Assembly: GCF_000337375.1 (NCBI RefSeq)
Contig: NZ_AOJG01000006.1
Coordinates: 34,435 to 72,970 of the forward strand
Reading direction: 5' to 3'
Length of the DNA stretch: 38,536 bases
From: Halorubrum lipolyticum DSM 21995
GTDB taxonomy: Archaea; Halobacteriota; Halobacteria; Halobacteriales; Haloferacaceae
The number at the start of each line of letters is the position of its first letter. Within the stretch, counting starts at the first letter, position 1. A program made the position numbers and the translations under genes. This document shows, in pieces, positions 6,756-14,916 of the stretch. The notes beneath the pieces are model-generated. The model saw nothing but the letters and a program-made list of their open reading frames with translations, ran no database searches and was not told where the DNA came from.

Positions 6756-7154
6756 GTGACCACTCATCCCGCATCGCTCTCCGACGGCGCCGACCCCGGG
6801 CCGGGCGCGGACGCCGACGACCGGCGGTTCGACGGGCCGTGGCTGCGCTTCCTCGCGGTCGCCGCCGGCGGCTGGACGCTCCTCTACGCGCTCGACTGGG
6901 CCCTGTTGACGGCCGGCACCCCTATCGGCGCCGCCGTGGGGTTCGCGCACGGCTACCTCCTCGCGCCGCTCGCGACCGCGGCGGTCCTCCTCGACGCGCT
7001 CTCGCTCGCCGAGCGGGGCGTCGCCGACTTCGGCCTTTTCAAATGGCTGTACGCGCTCGTCGCGCTGGTCGCGCCGCCGGTCGCGGTCGTCTACTACGCG
7101 CACCGCGAGTGGCTGAAACCGGGCGATCCGGCCCTGCTCGGGGGACCGAGATGA
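6756..7154 (+). CDS. Small haloarchaeal membrane protein
   Basis: The ORF encodes 132 aa from GTG. After a 28-residue acidic N-terminus come about three hydrophobic segments (roughly 29-50, 58-76 and 90-110). The C-terminus is short and basic/polar (HREWLKPGDPALLGGPR). I do not recognise a named family and the function is unknown. Its stop codon overlaps the start of the MOSC gene (ATGA at 7151-7154), so the two are translationally coupled and probably act in related processes. Confidence 0.65.
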   Translation: MTTHPASLSDGADPGPGADADDRRFDGPWLRFLAVAAGGWTLLYALDWALLTAGTPIGAAVGFAHGYLLAPLATAAVLLDALSLAERGVADFGLFKWLYALVALVAPPVAVVYYAHREWLKPGDPALLGGPR

Positions 7155-7717
7155 CGGGGGAGTCCGCCGGCGGTTCCGTGGCGTCCCTCGTCACCGCCCC
7201 CGAGAGCGGCGCTCCGCCCGAGCCGCGTGACGCGGTCGAGATCCGTCCGGACGGGGTCGCGGGCGACCGCTACCGGCTCGGCGAGGGGACCTTCCAGCTC
7301 GACGCCTGCGCGGTCACGCTCGTCGCCGCGGAGGCGCTCGCCGCGGTGCGCGAGGAGACCGGGATCGACGTCTCCGACGGTCGCCACCGGCGGAACGTCG
7401 TCGTCGACGGGTTCGGCGACGGGATGGACGACCTGCTGGACGCGACCGTCGCGGTCGGCGACGCGCGCCTCCGACCGACTCGCCGGCGACCGCCCTGCGC
7501 GCACGTGGAGGCGCTGGCGGGCGAGGAGGGACTGGCCGGGGCGCTGACAGACCGCGGCGGGCTCTGCTGTGACGTGATCGAGCCGGGCCGCGTCGCCGTC
7601 GGCGACCCCGTCAGCGTCGCGGAGCCGGATCCCGAGACCGCGGGCGCCGCGATCGCGGACCGATTGCGAGCGCGCGCATCCGACGGCCCCGACCGCGCCG
7701 ATTCGCACGGGGAGTGA
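7151..7717 (+). CDS. MOSC domain-containing protein
   Basis: This 188-aa stand-alone MOSC domain belongs to the family of molybdenum-cofactor sulfurase C-terminal and YiiM-like proteins, which handle Moco-bound or delivered sulfur. Supporting motifs are GVAGDRYRLGEG, RHRRNVVVDG, the RRPPCAHVEAL segment and GLCCDVIEPGRVAVGD near the C-terminus. The Cys there corresponds to the conserved MOSC cysteine. It is cytoplasmic. A link to molybdoenzyme biology is notable because a large molybdenum nitrate reductase is encoded 20 kb away, but co-function is inference. It overlaps the preceding membrane-protein gene by four bases. Confidence 0.85.
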   Translation: MTGESAGGSVASLVTAPESGAPPEPRDAVEIRPDGVAGDRYRLGEGTFQLDACAVTLVAAEALAAVREETGIDVSDGRHRRNVVVDGFGDGMDDLLDATVAVGDARLRPTRRRPPCAHVEALAGEEGLAGALTDRGGLCCDVIEPGRVAVGDPVSVAEPDPETAGAAIADRLRARASDGPDRADSHGE

Positions 7718-7791
7718 CCCCCGGCCGCGGCGTCGTCCGGAACCGAAAGCGTTGACCGCGGACCGGACCGACGACTCGCCGTGACCGTCGG

Positions 7792-8964
7792 ATGAGCTGG
7801 CGGTACCGCCACACGGTGCTGTCGCTGTGTATGCTCGCGTTCCTCGTCACCTACTTCGCCAGACTGGCGATCAGCCCCGTCGTCCCGCTGATCGTCGAGG
7901 ACTTCGCGGTGTCGAACACCGCCATCGGTGTCGCGCTCTCCGGGATGTGGCTGGCGTACGGCGCCGCCCAGTTCCCCAGCGGCGTGCTCGCGGACCGGTA
8001 CGGGGAGCGGCGCGTCATCCTCGTCGCCGTCGGGGGGACGACGGCGATGAGCGTCGTGCTCGCGCTCGCGCCCGTCTTCCCCGCGTTCGTGCTGGCGGCG
8101 GTGCTGTTGGGGCTCGTCGCCGGGCTCCACTACGCCGTGGCGACGACGCTGCTCTCCCGGACCTTCGACGACATCGGGACGGCGTTCGGGCTCCACTCCG
8201 TGGGCGGGCCGCTCGCCGGGCTCGCGGCGCCCGTCGCCGCCGCGTGGGTCGGCGTCCGGCTCGGCTGGCGACCCGCGGTCGCGCTGGCCGCGCTGGTCGG
8301 CGCGCCGGTGTTCCTGCTGTTCGCGTGGCGCGTCCGCCCGACCGAACCCCGGCGCCCCGATCAGCCGATGCGGGAGCGGTTCGCGCTCGCGCCCCTGGTC
8401 GAACTCCTCTCGCGCCCGAGCGTCCTCCTCCCCCTGTTCGTCGCGATGGTCGGCACGTACGTCGTGCAGGGCGTGATGTCGTTTCTCCCGACGTTCCTCG
8501 TCGATTTCCGCGGGTACTCGCCGTCGGGCGCCGCCGGCGTCTTCTCCGCGTTCTTCGTCGTCCGCGCCGTCGCGCAGGTGGGGCTCGGTCGGTTCTCCGA
8601 CAGCGTGAGCCGCGACGCCGCCATCGGCGGGGCGATGCTCGCGGGCACGGTCGGCATCGCCGCGTTCGTCGTCGGCCCCGGAGTCGCCGGCGTCGCCGTC
8701 GCGGTGCTTTTGGCCGGCACCGGCGCGAGCTTCTTCTCGGCGATCGACCCGCGGTTCATGGACGCGCTCGGCGACGCGGAGCGGGGCGCCGGGTTCGGGC
8801 TCGTTCGCACGGTGTATACCGTGATCGGCTCCGCGGGCTCGTTCGGCGTCGGGCTCGCCGCCGACCTGTTCGGCTGGGGGATTTCCTTCGCGATCCTGGC
8901 GGCCCTGTTCGGGGTCACGTTCGCCGTGCTCGTCGCGAACTGGGCGCTCGGAACGGGGTACTGA
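7792..8964 (+). CDS. MFS transporter, paralogue of the one at 35466
   Basis: This 390-aa major facilitator has about 12 transmembrane segments. The loop 2-3 signature is visible as GVLADRYGERRVIL, and a matching motif RFSDSVSRDAA occurs in the second half. A soluble loop RVRPTEPRRPDQPMRERF separates the halves. The substrate is unknown. It is strikingly similar along its whole length to the transporter at 35466-36650 (shared (S/N)WRY(R/K)HT start, SGMWLAY, FDDIG, WRVRPTEP and ERGAGFGLVRT), so the two arose by duplication. The start follows the 74-nt gap after the MOSC gene. Confidence 0.85.
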   Translation: MSWRYRHTVLSLCMLAFLVTYFARLAISPVVPLIVEDFAVSNTAIGVALSGMWLAYGAAQFPSGVLADRYGERRVILVAVGGTTAMSVVLALAPVFPAFVLAAVLLGLVAGLHYAVATTLLSRTFDDIGTAFGLHSVGGPLAGLAAPVAAAWVGVRLGWRPAVALAALVGAPVFLLFAWRVRPTEPRRPDQPMRERFALAPLVELLSRPSVLLPLFVAMVGTYVVQGVMSFLPTFLVDFRGYSPSGAAGVFSAFFVVRAVAQVGLGRFSDSVSRDAAIGGAMLAGTVGIAAFVVGPGVAGVAVAVLLAGTGASFFSAIDPRFMDALGDAERGAGFGLVRTVYTVIGSAGSFGVGLAADLFGWGISFAILAALFGVTFAVLVANWALGTGY

Positions 8965-9074
8965 CGAGGGAGCGGCGGCCCGGCGTGGACCGACGCGAGG
9001 TGGCGGCCGGCGGGCCGTGAGACGAGTTCGCACCCGACCCGAAACTACGAGTCGGTCCGGGACGAAATCGGGGT

Positions 9075-9860
9075 GTGCACGACTACCACGTCCATTCGAA
9101 CTACTCGGACGGGGCGTTCCTCCGTCGGATGGTGGACGCCGCCGCCGACGCGGGGATCGACGGGGTGGGGATCGCCGACCACTGCAACGTCTCGCCCGAC
9201 CCGAGCGCGGAGCGGTTCAAGCGCGCGCTCGGCTTCAACCTCGATCTCACCTACGAGCGGCGGCGCGAGGCGATCGAGCGGCTCCGTGCGGACCCCGGCG
9301 TCGACGTCGACGTGTTCGACGCCGTGGAGATGGACTACGACCCCGACCACGAGGGAGCGATCGCCGACTTCCTCGCCGAGGCGGGGTTCGACTACGCGAT
9401 CGGGAGCGTCCACGAGCTCGACGGCGCGAACGTCCACGCGCGCTCGCACTTCGCCGACAAACCGGCCGACGAACGGCGGGCGCTGGTCGACCGCTACTTC
9501 GAGAAGCTGGTCGGGCTCGTCGACTCGGGGCTGTTCGCGATCGCCGCGCACCCGGACCTGATCGAGCGCAACCCCCACCTCCGCGGGTTCGCGACCGAGG
9601 ACCACTACGCGGCGGTCGCAGAGGCGTTCCGGGACTCTGAGACCGTCCCGGAGATCAACGCCGGGCGGCTCCTCGACGACTACGGCGAGTTCCATCCGGC
9701 GCCCGCCTTCCTCGACCGGCTCGTCGACGCCGGGCTCCGAGTGAGCGTCGGTACCGACAGCCACGACCCGAGCGTCGTTTCGCCCCGGCTCGACGAGATC
9801 GAGGCCGAACTGGACCGGCGCGGGCTCGACCCCGTCCGGCCGGCGGAACTCGCCCGCTGA
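9075..9860 (+). CDS. PHP-domain phosphoesterase, probable histidinol-phosphatase
   Basis: This 261-aa PHP-fold metallophosphoesterase shows the trinuclear metal-site motifs: HVHSNYSDG at the N-terminus, GIADHCN, EMDY, IGSVHEL, IAAHPDLI and GTDSHDP. Domain length and order match HisK/HisJ-type histidinol-phosphate phosphatases, which remove phosphate from L-histidinol phosphate. HisC, the preceding enzyme in histidine synthesis, is encoded at 19563 in this window. A role as a general phosphoesterase is possible. The GTG start is chosen because the metal-binding HxH lies only four residues in, as in relatives. Confidence 0.8.
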   Translation: MHDYHVHSNYSDGAFLRRMVDAAADAGIDGVGIADHCNVSPDPSAERFKRALGFNLDLTYERRREAIERLRADPGVDVDVFDAVEMDYDPDHEGAIADFLAEAGFDYAIGSVHELDGANVHARSHFADKPADERRALVDRYFEKLVGLVDSGLFAIAAHPDLIERNPHLRGFATEDHYAAVAEAFRDSETVPEINAGRLLDDYGEFHPAPAFLDRLVDAGLRVSVGTDSHDPSVVSPRLDEIEAELDRRGLDPVRPAELAR

Positions 9861-9869
9861 ATCTCCTGC

Positions 9870-10613
9870 TCAGTGGACCGTCCGGTCGTCGTCGGTGTCG
9901 ATCTCCTCGATCGGGTCGGCGTTACCGAAGTCGGGCGTCGGCCCGTCGCCCGGCTCCGCCCACTCGACGGCGTTCCGGAGCACCCGCCGCACGTCGTCGT
10001 CGTAGTAGATCGGGTACGTCTCGTGGCCGGGACGGAAGTAGAACACCCGCCCGTCTCCCCGGTGGTAACAGCAGCCGGAGCGGAACACCTCGCCGCCGGC
10101 GAACCAGGAGTTGAACACGAGCGCGTCCGGTGCCGGGATGTCGAACCGCTCGCCGTACATCTCCGTCTCGTCGAGCTCGATGTACTCGCCGACCCCGTCG
10201 GCGATCGGGTGCCCGGGTTCGACGGCCCACAGCCGCTCGGTCTCGGCGGCCTCCCGCCACTTGAGCGAGCAGCTGGTGCCCATCAACCGCTTAAAAATCT
10301 TCGAGTAGTGCGCGGAGTGGAGCACCAACAGGCCCATCCCGTCGAGGACGCGCTCGTGGACCCGATCGACGACCTCGTCGCGCACTTCGTCGTGAGCGGC
10401 GTGACCCCACCACGTGAGCACGTCGGTGTCGTCCAAGACGGCCTCGGAGAGCCCGTGCTCCGGCCCCTCGTCGAGGGTCGCGGTGCGGACCTCGTGGCCG
10501 CCCTCGCGGAGGGCGTCGGCGACGACCGCGTGGATCCCGTCGGGATACACCTCTGCGACGGCGTCGTTCTCGCGCTCGTGGCGGTACTCGTTCCAGACCG
10601 TGACGCGTGCCAT
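9870..10613 (-). CDS. ThuA-like domain protein (trehalose utilisation family)
   Basis: This 247-aa protein has the ThuA/class-I-glutamine-amidotransferase-like fold: [13 protein letters not shown], the [14 protein letters not shown] turn, [14 protein letters not shown] where a nucleophile elbow would sit, a GTSCSLKW segment, and C-terminal [14 protein letters not shown]. ThuA proteins of rhizobia act in oxidation of trehalose-type sugars, but the exact reaction is not settled, and no sugar transport or oxidation genes are adjacent here. The C-terminus is acidic. It converges on the PHP gene, whose stop lies nine bases away. A TATA element about 68 nt upstream implies a short 5' leader. Confidence 0.8.
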   Translation of the reverse strand: MARVTVWNEYRHERENDAVAEVYPDGIHAVVADALREGGHEVRTATLDEGPEHGLSEAVLDDTDVLTWWGHAAHDEVRDEVVDRVHERVLDGMGLLVLHSAHYSKIFKRLMGTSCSLKWREAAETERLWAVEPGHPIADGVGEYIELDETEMYGERFDIPAPDALVFNSWFAGGEVFRSGCCYHRGDGRVFYFRPGHETYPIYYDDDVRRVLRNAVEWAEPGDGPTPDFGNADPIEEIDTDDDRTVH

Positions 10614-10676
10614 GGGCCCGTTCGCCGTCGAACCGACTTGTAGGATCGCATTCTGGGGGTCGACGCGGTTGGCCGT

Positions 10677-10686
10677 TTATAAATAG
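10677..10686 (-). promoter_or_regulatory. TATA box of the ThuA-like gene
   Basis: TTTATAAATA in an otherwise GC-rich gap is the best promoter candidate for the minus-strand ThuA-like gene. The expected transcription start is near 10655, leaving a leader of about 40 nt. Confidence 0.5.
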
Positions 10687-10738
10687 GCTTCAAACCCTCG
10701 GGCCCGGTCCCGGCGCCGAGGCCGCCGCCCGACATCTT

Positions 10739-10761
10739 AAAAAAAACGACATCTTGAAAAA
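10739..10761 (-). terminator. Double U-tract terminator of the redoxin gene
   Basis: Read on the minus strand, a run of five T (10757-10761) and then eight T (10739-10746) lie 58-80 nt after the redoxin stop codon. Each is preceded by the same sequence ending in GATGTCG or its near copy. Oligo-U tracts of this kind are archaeal intrinsic termination signals. Confidence 0.55.
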
Positions 10762-10818
10762 GCCTCGTCGCGCGCTCTCGCTCGGGTTGAATCCGGCCGG
10801 TTCTCGCTTGCCCGGCTC

Positions 10819-11379
10819 TCACTCCTCCGGCCACTTGATCGAACAGCCGCGCGAGGGGCGGTCCGGGACCTCGACTTCGTCGCCCGCGAGCACCGCGTCG
10901 ACGGCGTCCCGGACGTAGAACTCGGTCGGCTCGTCGTCGGGGTTCAGCGCGTCGTCGAGCCGGCCGTGGTACCGGAGTCGGAAGTCGTCGCCGTCGCGAC
11001 CGAACAGGAACGGGTCGGGGGTACAGACGGCGCCGTACGCGTCCGCGACCTCGCCGGTCTCGTCGCGGAGGTACGCGTCGTACGCGATCGTCCCGTCGGC
11101 GACGCGCTCGCGCATCGCCTCGAAGGAGTCGTCGGGGTACTCCTCGGCGTCGTTCGGGTTGATCCCCACGACGGCCAGGTCGTCGTACTCGGCCGCCAGC
11201 TCGTTGAGGAGGTCGAACTTCGCCTGCGCGTACGGACAGTGGTTGCAGGTGAACACCACGAGCAGGGCGTCCGCGTCGAACGAGTCGAGCGTGTGCGTCT
11301 CGCCGTCGGTGCCCGGCAGCTCGAACGCCGGCGCGGCGTCGCCCCGGTCGAGCTCCGAGTCGGATTCCATCGCGACCAT
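10819..11379 (-). CDS. Redoxin / AhpC-TSA-family thioredoxin-like protein (CNHC)
   Basis: This 186-aa thioredoxin-fold protein belongs to the redoxin/TlpA-like group. The active site is FTCNHCPYAQAKFD (Cys45, Cys48), preceded by APAFELPGTDG, and the later VCTPDPFLFG carries the cis-Pro region. The length and the CNHCP variant match bacterial and archaeal thioredoxin-family proteins annotated as putative peroxiredoxins or thiol reductases. The ATG at 11379 is used. A second ATG three codons later (11370) is equally possible. It may be co-transcribed with the upstream small membrane protein gene (59-nt gap) and ends before a U-tract terminator. Confidence 0.85.
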   Translation of the reverse strand: MVAMESDSELDRGDAAPAFELPGTDGETHTLDSFDADALLVVFTCNHCPYAQAKFDLLNELAAEYDDLAVVGINPNDAEEYPDDSFEAMRERVADGTIAYDAYLRDETGEVADAYGAVCTPDPFLFGRDGDDFRLRYHGRLDDALNPDDEPTEFYVRDAVDAVLAGDEVEVPDRPSRGCSIKWPEE

Positions 11380-11438
11380 ACGCGCTCCTTCCGTCGCCGT
11401 CCCCAAAACCGTTCCGCGGGGTCGTCGCCGCCGGCGAC

Positions 11439-11801
11439 TCACCGACCCGCACCGACGCGCCTCGCGGCGAGTCCGGCCGCGACGTGCGCGACGCCGACCG
11501 TCCCAAGCAGGCACCCGCCGACGGCGACGAGCGCCGCGAGCGCGAGCGACCACTCCCGGATGGGCCAGCGCGCCGCCCGCGCCACCGCGAGAGCGGTGAC
11601 GGCCGTCAGCGCGACGAGCGTCGCTCCCGGAACCGCCAGCGGCGACGCCGCGCTCCGAGACGCGAGACCGCTCCGGGAACGGCCGGATCCGCGAGGTGGA
11701 CGAGACCGCTCGCGGTCGCTCGACTGCCGCCGCCGGTTCGTCGGGTACCGCCGCCGGTTCGTCGGGCGTCGCCGCTCTATCGGATCGTCTCGCCGTCGCA
11801 T
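11439..11801 (-). CDS. Small membrane protein with Arg-rich repeated N-terminus
   Basis: The ORF predicts 120 aa. Residues 1-50 are Arg-rich with a duplicated seven-residue unit (PTNRRRY, PTNRRRQ), mirrored by a 21-nt tandem DNA repeat. Residues 55-115 form two hydrophobic helices. This basic N-terminus is unusual for a haloarchaeon, and the true start may be internal, just before the helices. A TATA-like GGTTTAGGG (minus strand, around 11825-11833) lies about 27 nt before the ATG. Function is unknown, and the ORF could be partly spurious. Confidence 0.45.
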   Translation of the reverse strand: MRRRDDPIERRRPTNRRRYPTNRRRQSSDRERSRPPRGSGRSRSGLASRSAASPLAVPGATLVALTAVTALAVARAARWPIREWSLALAALVAVGGCLLGTVGVAHVAAGLAARRVGAGR

Positions 11802-11828
11802 GGGGCGGGTGGCCCCGGCATCCGCCCT

Positions 11829-11880
11829 AAACCGTCCCCCGTCGCTGCCCGAAACCGTCCCCCGTCGCTGCCCGAAACCG
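11829..11880. repeat. 23-bp tandem repeat, two copies plus a partial
   Basis: A 23-nt unit beginning AAACCGTCCCCCGTCGC is present exactly at 11829-11851 and 11852-11874, then again for its first six bases. It lies between divergent small membrane-protein genes and near both of their promoters. Confidence 0.75.
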
Positions 11881-11973
11881 CCACACGTTGCGGTCGACCG
11901 CGGGCGCCTCGCCGGCGACCCCCGACCTGCCGCCGACTCGTGGCTTTTTGTTTCGAACCCTCCTAGACAACGT

Positions 11974-12159
11974 ATGTCTCCCCGAGAGCCGTCCTACCGA
12001 ACGCTCCGGCTGCTGTGCGCGAACGCGGTCGGTATGGCCGGGTTCCTGCTCGCGTTCGCGGTCGCCCGGGAGTTCGCGGTCGCGCTCGTCGCGGGGGCGA
12101 TCATGGCGGCGATCGGGTACGCCGCGTCGAGCGCCGTCGTCGCGTACGCGTCGGCGTGA
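11974..12159 (+). CDS. 61-aa two-helix membrane protein
   Basis: The ORF encodes 61 aa. A short polar start (MSPREPSYRTLRLL) is followed by two hydrophobic segments (about 14-36 and 38-60) with a tight turn. It is a haloarchaeal-type small membrane protein and I can name no family. GGCTTTTTGTTTCG about 27 nt before the ATG is a plausible TATA element and supports this start. Function is unknown. Confidence 0.6.
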   Translation: MSPREPSYRTLRLLCANAVGMAGFLLAFAVAREFAVALVAGAIMAAIGYAASSAVVAYASA

Positions 12160-12196
12160 CGACGCGACCTGACAGGTGAAATGAAAATAGTTACCA

Positions 12197-12212
12197 TGTC
12201 GGAGAGCCGACA
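12197..12212. promoter_or_regulatory. Inverted repeat between TATA and start of kinase gene
   Basis: TGTCGG-AGAG-CCGACA lies 10-25 nt before the ATG at 12222 and just after an AT-rich GAAATGAAAATAG element. This is where an operator or a 5'-UTR hairpin would sit. Confidence 0.35.
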
Positions 12213-12221
12213 CGCAGACAG

Positions 12222-14816
12222 ATGACGGAACGGGACGAACGCCGGTCGGACGCGCTCGCGGCGGACGGGCGGTCCGAGCCGGCGCGGGTGCTCCTCGTCG
12301 CCGACCGGCCGGACGTCGGAGACCGCGCGGCCGCGGCCATCGAAAACCGCGCCGACCGGATCGACGTGACGCTGGCCGCCGACGCCGCCGAGGGGCTTGA
12401 CCTCGTCGACGCCGGCGAGGTCGACTGCGTCGTCAGCGGCTACGACCTCCCCGAGATGGACGGCGTCGAGTTCCTCCGCGCCGTCCGCGACCGCGACCGC
12501 GACCTCCCCTTCCTGCTGTTCACGGCCCGCGGATCGGAGGCGATCGCGAGCGAGGCGGTCGCCGCGGGTGTCGACGAGTACCTCCCGGTGGGCGACGGCG
12601 GTGAGACCGACTCCGCCGGTACCGACGACCCCTACGCGACGCTCGCGTCCCGCGTCGACCGCGCCGTGTCTCGGTCGCACACCGAGCGCCGGGTGACCGA
12701 ACACCTCGATCGGATGACGGACGCGTTCTGCGCCCTCGACGACTCCTGGCGGCTCACGTACCTCAACGAGCGGGCGGCGACGCTGCTCGACCGCGACGTC
12801 GGGGACCTGCTCGGCGAGCGGATCTGGGACCGGTTCGAGACGCTTCGCGGGACCGAGATCGAGGAGCGGTTCCGCGAGGCGATGGCGACCGGGGAGCCGA
12901 CCGCCTTCGAGTTCCGCTTCGACGCCCCCGACCTCGAACTCGCGATCGACGCCTATCCCTCCGACACCGGGCTGTCGGTGTACTTCCGCGACGTGACCGA
13001 GCAGCGCGAGCGCGAGCGCGAGCTCCGCGAGCTCTCAGAGCGGTTCCGGCTCGCGGTCGAGGGTGCCGACGTCGGGGTCTGGGACTGGGACCTCACGACC
13101 GACGAGGTGCGGTTCGACGAGCGGTGGGCCGGCATGTTGGGGTACGACCAGTCCGAGATCGCCTTCGAGCTCTCGGAGTGGGAGGAGCGCGTTCACCCCG
13201 ACGACCTCGGCGAGGTGTGGGCGGCGCTGGAGGCGCACTTCGCCGGCGAGACGGAGTACTACCAGTACGACCACCGGATGGAGACGAAGGGGGGCGACTG
13301 GAAGTGGATCCGCGACCGCGGGCGCGTCGTCGAGCGCGACGAGGACGGAGCGCCGGTCCGCGCCGTCGGGATCCACATCGACGTGACCGAGGAGAAGGAG
13401 CGCGAACGCGATTTGGAGCGGTACCGACGGCTCGTCGACGAGCTTCCCAACTCCGTGGCCCTGTACGACGCCGAGGGGCGGTTCTCGGTCGTCAACGACC
13501 GGATCGCAGAGGTGTACGACGCGAGCCGCGAGGAGCTCGTCGGTCGGCGGAGCCCCCTGTTACGGCGGCTCCGGGAGACCCGCGAGGGCGACCCGTTCGC
13601 GGCGCTGGTCGCGGGCGACCGCGAGACGCTGTCGGGGACCGTCGAGCTCGACATCCCCGAGCGGTCCGACGCGATCATCGACTTTTCGCTGCGGCGGCTC
13701 GTCATCGACGGCGAGTTCGACGGCGTGCTCGGTATCACCCGCGACGTGACCGAGGAGCGCCGGCGCCAGCGGGAGCTCGAACGCACCTCGGCCCGGCTGG
13801 AGGCCCTCTACGAGGACTCGCCGGACATGATCGATATCCACGACGAGGCGGGCGAGATCGTGGACGCGAACCCGGTGATGGCGGCCGAGCTCGGCTACGA
13901 CCGCGAGGAGCTCGTGGGGATGGACGTGTGGGAGATCGACGCGGAGCTGGGCCCGACGGAGGGGACCGACCTCTGGCAGGGCATCGAGATGGGCGAGACG
14001 CGTCGGATAGAGACGGCCTTCCGACGGGCCGACGGCACGACGCTGCCGGTCGAGGTACAGGTCCGGCGGGTCGACGTGCAGGGCGAAGACCGGTTCCTCG
14101 CCACCAGCCGCGACATCTCGGAGCGGAAGGCGTACGAGCGCCGGATCGAACGCGAGAACGAGCGGCTCGACGAGTTCGCCTCGATCGTCTCGCACGACCT
14201 CCGGAACCCGCTCAACGTGCTCTCCGGCTACCTCCGTCTCGCCCGGGAGACGGGAGAGGAGTCGTACTTCGAGCGCTGTGAGTCCGCGCTCGACGAGATG
14301 GAGCGGCTGATCGACGACGTGCTCACCCTCGCCCGGCAGGGCGACGCCGTGGGGTCGGTCGACCCCGTCCCGCTCGGCGAGCTGGCGACCCGCCACGCGA
14401 ACGACGTGTTCGGCTCGATCGAACGGGACGGCGGAACCGACGGGGGAGGCTCCGGAGACGGACCGGGCGATTCGGCGGCGGTCGTCGTCGAGACCGAGGG
14501 CGACGTGCTGGCGGACCCCGGCCGGCTCAAGCGCCTGCTTCAGAACCTCTTCCGGAACGCGGCCGAACACGGCGGGGACCGCGTCGTCGTCGGCGACCTC
14601 CCCGAGGGGTTCTACGTCGAGGACGACGGGCCGGGGATCCCCGAGGACCGGCGCGACGAGGTGTTCGAGAGCGGCCGCACGACCTCCGAGTCGGGGACCG
14701 GCTTCGGGCTCGCCATCGTCGAGCGCATCGCGGAGGCCCACGGCTGGGAGGTGACGCTGACGGAGGGGGAGGAGGGCGGCGCTCGCTTCGAGTTCACGGG
14801 CGTCGAACGGTGCTGA
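12222..14816 (+). CDS. Multi-PAS sensor histidine kinase with degenerate receiver
   Basis: This 864-aa soluble kinase has a receiver-like domain at 22-125, then four PAS-type modules at about 163-265, 270-392, 400-512 and 523-635, each closing with a DVTE/DISE-type motif. The catalytic core follows: H-box SHDLRNPL with phospho-His658, N-box LFRNAAEHGG (Asn779), G1 DDGPGIP (801-807) and G2 GTGFGLAIV. The receiver lacks the key acidic residue (VAD where VDD is usual), the phospho-acceptor Asp (VVSGYDLPEMDG has Gly73) and the Lys switch. It therefore probably does not accept phosphate. There are no membrane helices, so it senses a cytoplasmic signal. No response regulator is adjacent. Confidence 0.9.
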   Translation: MTERDERRSDALAADGRSEPARVLLVADRPDVGDRAAAAIENRADRIDVTLAADAAEGLDLVDAGEVDCVVSGYDLPEMDGVEFLRAVRDRDRDLPFLLFTARGSEAIASEAVAAGVDEYLPVGDGGETDSAGTDDPYATLASRVDRAVSRSHTERRVTEHLDRMTDAFCALDDSWRLTYLNERAATLLDRDVGDLLGERIWDRFETLRGTEIEERFREAMATGEPTAFEFRFDAPDLELAIDAYPSDTGLSVYFRDVTEQRERERELRELSERFRLAVEGADVGVWDWDLTTDEVRFDERWAGMLGYDQSEIAFELSEWEERVHPDDLGEVWAALEAHFAGETEYYQYDHRMETKGGDWKWIRDRGRVVERDEDGAPVRAVGIHIDVTEEKERERDLERYRRLVDELPNSVALYDAEGRFSVVNDRIAEVYDASREELVGRRSPLLRRLRETREGDPFAALVAGDRETLSGTVELDIPERSDAIIDFSLRRLVIDGEFDGVLGITRDVTEERRRQRELERTSARLEALYEDSPDMIDIHDEAGEIVDANPVMAAELGYDREELVGMDVWEIDAELGPTEGTDLWQGIEMGETRRIETAFRRADGTTLPVEVQVRRVDVQGEDRFLATSRDISERKAYERRIERENERLDEFASIVSHDLRNPLNVLSGYLRLARETGEESYFERCESALDEMERLIDDVLTLARQGDAVGSVDPVPLGELATRHANDVFGSIERDGGTDGGGSGDGPGDSAAVVVETEGDVLADPGRLKRLLQNLFRNAAEHGGDRVVVGDLPEGFYVEDDGPGIPEDRRDEVFESGRTTSESGTGFGLAIVERIAEAHGWEVTLTEGEEGGARFEFTGVERC

Positions 14817-14870
14817 CGATCCGCTTGTCGACGACGGTCCCAGGCCTCTCGAATCGGGTGGGTCGGCGCG

Positions 14871-14876
14871 AAAAAA
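14871..14876 (-). terminator. U-tract terminator of osmC-like gene
   Basis: Six T on the minus strand, about 40 nt beyond the OsmC stop, in the 100-bp gap between convergent genes. It is consistent with an archaeal oligo-U terminator. Confidence 0.5.
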
Positions 14877-14916
14877 CGGGTGAACCGTCGGATCGTCGAC
14901 GCGCTTACGCCGCGGC

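Noticed and set aside
7270-9033. Long 587-aa minus-strand frame opposite the MFS gene
   Set aside because: Arg/Asp/Glu/Gly-rich translation typical of antisense frames in high-GC DNA, while the plus strand encodes a clear membrane transporter.
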